A program made the translations under genes and the position numbers. DNA of 53,498 bases from Collinsella aerofaciens (GTDB lineage: Bacteria; Actinomycetota; Coriobacteriia; Coriobacteriales; Coriobacteriaceae), in the NCBI RefSeq assembly GCF_019131995.1, contig NZ_JAHONA010000013.1, forward strand, positions 1 to 53,498. The letters are read 5' to 3'. Under the pieces are notes generated by a model, which made no database searches, had not been told where the DNA came from, and worked only from the letters and a program-made list of their open reading frames with translations. Numbering within the stretch: the stretch's first letter is position 1; each line of letters begins with the position of its first letter. Below are positions 52,789 to 53,498 of the stretch, one piece after another.

Positions 52789-53138
52789 GATACTTCCCCT
52801 TCTATGTGTTCGCACACACGACCGTGGTAACGAATCGACCCGCCGGATGCGGACCGTGAGGGAACTATACGGCGGGTTTTGGGCGGGCTTGAGCAGAGGC
52901 TGCGCGGTTTGGTAAACGTGCTAAAACTGGCGGTAAACGGTAGGTAAAGGTGGTTACCTTATGAAGATACCAGTACAACGTAGTCGCAGGTCAAAAGCGG
53001 TATAAACTGCTAAAACGCTTTAGCAAAAAGCTGTAATTATTGGAATGGAATCTCTTAAACTACGCAATAGCCAAGAAAGACAAAATCTATCAGAAGTATT
53101 TGTCCCAGGGATTTTGGTCAGAGTAGCTAATTTGGGAC
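52789..53138. other. Upstream control region of ppdK
   Basis: No coding frame is supported in these 350 bases. The region contains direct repeats of GGTAAACG (52911 and 52932), a small palindrome AGGTAA-AGGTGG-TTACCT near 52951, and on the minus strand a second promoter candidate TATAGT at 52869. The operator/promoter at 52999-53026 is listed separately. Confidence 0.55.
52999..53026 (-). promoter_or_regulatory. ppdK promoter candidate overlapped by a LacI-type operator
   Basis: On the minus strand TTGCTA (53026-53021) and TATACC (53004-52999) are 16 bases apart. The palindrome GCTAAAACGCTTTAGC (53009-53024, perfect outer six-base arms) covers the -35 end and spacer, where a repressor would block polymerase. 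TAAAACGCTTTA matches adhE site 2 in reverse complement at 11 of 12 bases. Confidence 0.5.
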
Positions 53139-53214
53139 GGGGCTATTTTAGCCACCCCGGCAGATAGCGCGAATGCTTTGGCGGAGTAACGGCCGGGGTA
53201 GCTAAAAAAGCCCC
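53139..53214. repeat. Large imperfect inverted repeat
   Basis: Arms of 23 bases (53139-53161, 53192-53214) match at 21 positions when one is reverse complemented; the loop is 30 bases. The arms start GGGGCT and have an A/T-rich middle. Flanking GTCCCA/TGGGAC may extend it. It could be a MITE-like insert, a bidirectional terminator or a structured RNA. Confidence 0.6.
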
Positions 53215-53390
53215 ATTACAGTTTGAGTCGTCCGAAAGGGCGGCTCCTTACTAGTTCTGGTAATACGATTGAGCCGTACCGATGGTCGCTGGCCGACCGC
53301 GACCGCGACGCGGCCTCCACCCGAGACCCCCATCTCGACACATAGCCCGTCATCCGACGAAAGCGCGCAGGTCGTCCTGTATAGGCGCAT
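53202..53390 (-). CDS. Possible small protein of unknown function (62 aa)
   Basis: An open frame of 62 codons starts with ATG at 53390, preceded by GGAGGGGG eight bases upstream, a strong ribosome binding site. The product is basic with Gly/Val/Arg runs (GGGRVAVAVGQRPSV) and no recognised domain, signal peptide or membrane helix. The stop lies inside one arm of the large inverted repeat. It may be a real small gene, a leader peptide, or chance in a GC-rich repeat. Confidence 0.3.
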   Translation of the reverse strand: MRLYRTTCALSSDDGLCVEMGVSGGGRVAVAVGQRPSVRLNRITRTSKEPPFRTTQTVMGLF

Positions 53391-53443
53391 GGTGTCCCCC
53401 TCCGCCGCAAGAGGGAAACGAAAAAGCCCCTCTTTGCCACTAC

Positions 53444-53498
53444 TGAACTGCCTCCCATTTCTTGGACATGAGAAATGGGAGGCTTTCTTTATGCGCGT
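53444..53498 (+). mobile_element. IS3-family insertion sequence, left end only
   Basis: From 53444 the sequence starts TGAACTGC and matches the reverse complement of the right end at 79-103 in 20 of 25 bases. This is how the left end of the same IS type should look, in the same orientation as the one at the start of the window. No coding sequence is reached before the window ends. Confidence 0.65.
53450..53490 (+). terminator. Hairpin terminator just inside the IS left end
   Basis: Thirteen-base perfect arms GCCTCCCATTTCT (53450-53462) and its complement (53471-53483), loop of eight, followed by TTTCTTT. It would stop plus-strand transcription entering the element. Confidence 0.7.

Noticed and set aside
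50173..52830. Plus-strand open frame of 885 codons opposite ppdK
   Set aside because: Antisense shadow of ppdK with no independent ribosome binding site or domain.
53220..53440. tRNA, RNase P RNA, SRP RNA or cobalamin riboswitch in the GC-rich spacer
   Set aside because: No cloverleaf and none of the invariant motifs of these RNAs were found on either strand.

Overview
The window looks like a chromosomal segment of a Coriobacteriia gut actinobacterium, most likely Collinsella. This is an inference from high GC, the actinobacterial integration host factor (mIHF), the gene order and the protein style; no rRNA or tRNA is present to confirm it. Nearly all genes lie on the minus strand. Only rpmB, adhE and a phosphotransferase-like gene run on the plus strand. 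Both edges carry terminal sequences of an IS3-family element: a transposase C-terminus plus right end at 1-103, and a left end at 53444-53498. The sequence may therefore be a whole contig broken at two IS copies.

Layout, read in the direction of minus-strand transcription (right to left). ppdK (pyruvate phosphate dikinase) sits alone behind a 650-base control region. Then come rplS, rnhB and a tight cluster yraN-comM-dprA-trmFO-xerC (DNA uptake, recombination and tRNA modification). Next are rpsB-tsf, followed by an envelope/isoprenoid/translation operon pyrH-frr-uppS-cdsA-dxr-rseP-ispG-proS. A plus-strand island (adhE and an APH-like gene, rpmB) is interrupted by a REP-associated tyrosine transposase flanked by its own repeat motif. 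The pyrimidine operon pyrR-pyrB-pyrC-pyrK-pyrD-pyrF follows, preceded by a readable three-hairpin attenuator. After it come mihF-gmk-rpoZ-thiI, comEA-comEC-holA, rpsT, and a long chain lepA-dusB-hemW-dnaJ-like-dnaJ-mtaB-phoH-ybeY-dgkA-era-recO. rpsO and pnp close the window.

How the genes work together. pyrR to pyrF make UMP, and pyrH and gmk phosphorylate nucleotides. dxr and ispG supply isoprenoid precursors that uppS turns into the undecaprenyl carrier, and dgkA-type kinase recycles lipid. cdsA makes CDP-diacylglycerol. Ribosome genes (rpsB, tsf, frr, rpsT, rpsO, rplS, rpmB, era, ybeY, lepA) are spread between them. comEA, comEC, dprA and comM point to natural transformation. adhE and ppdK are central fermentation genes, and their control regions share a LacI-type operator motif.

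Most of the window is ordinary housekeeping. The parts most worth a second look are a membrane-anchored DnaJ-like protein in the position where hrcA often sits, an RseP-type protease with a winged-helix-like insertion, the shared operator upstream of adhE and ppdK, a xerC gene that seems to need an AUA start, the transposase/repeat module, and several long inverted repeats that no gene explains.
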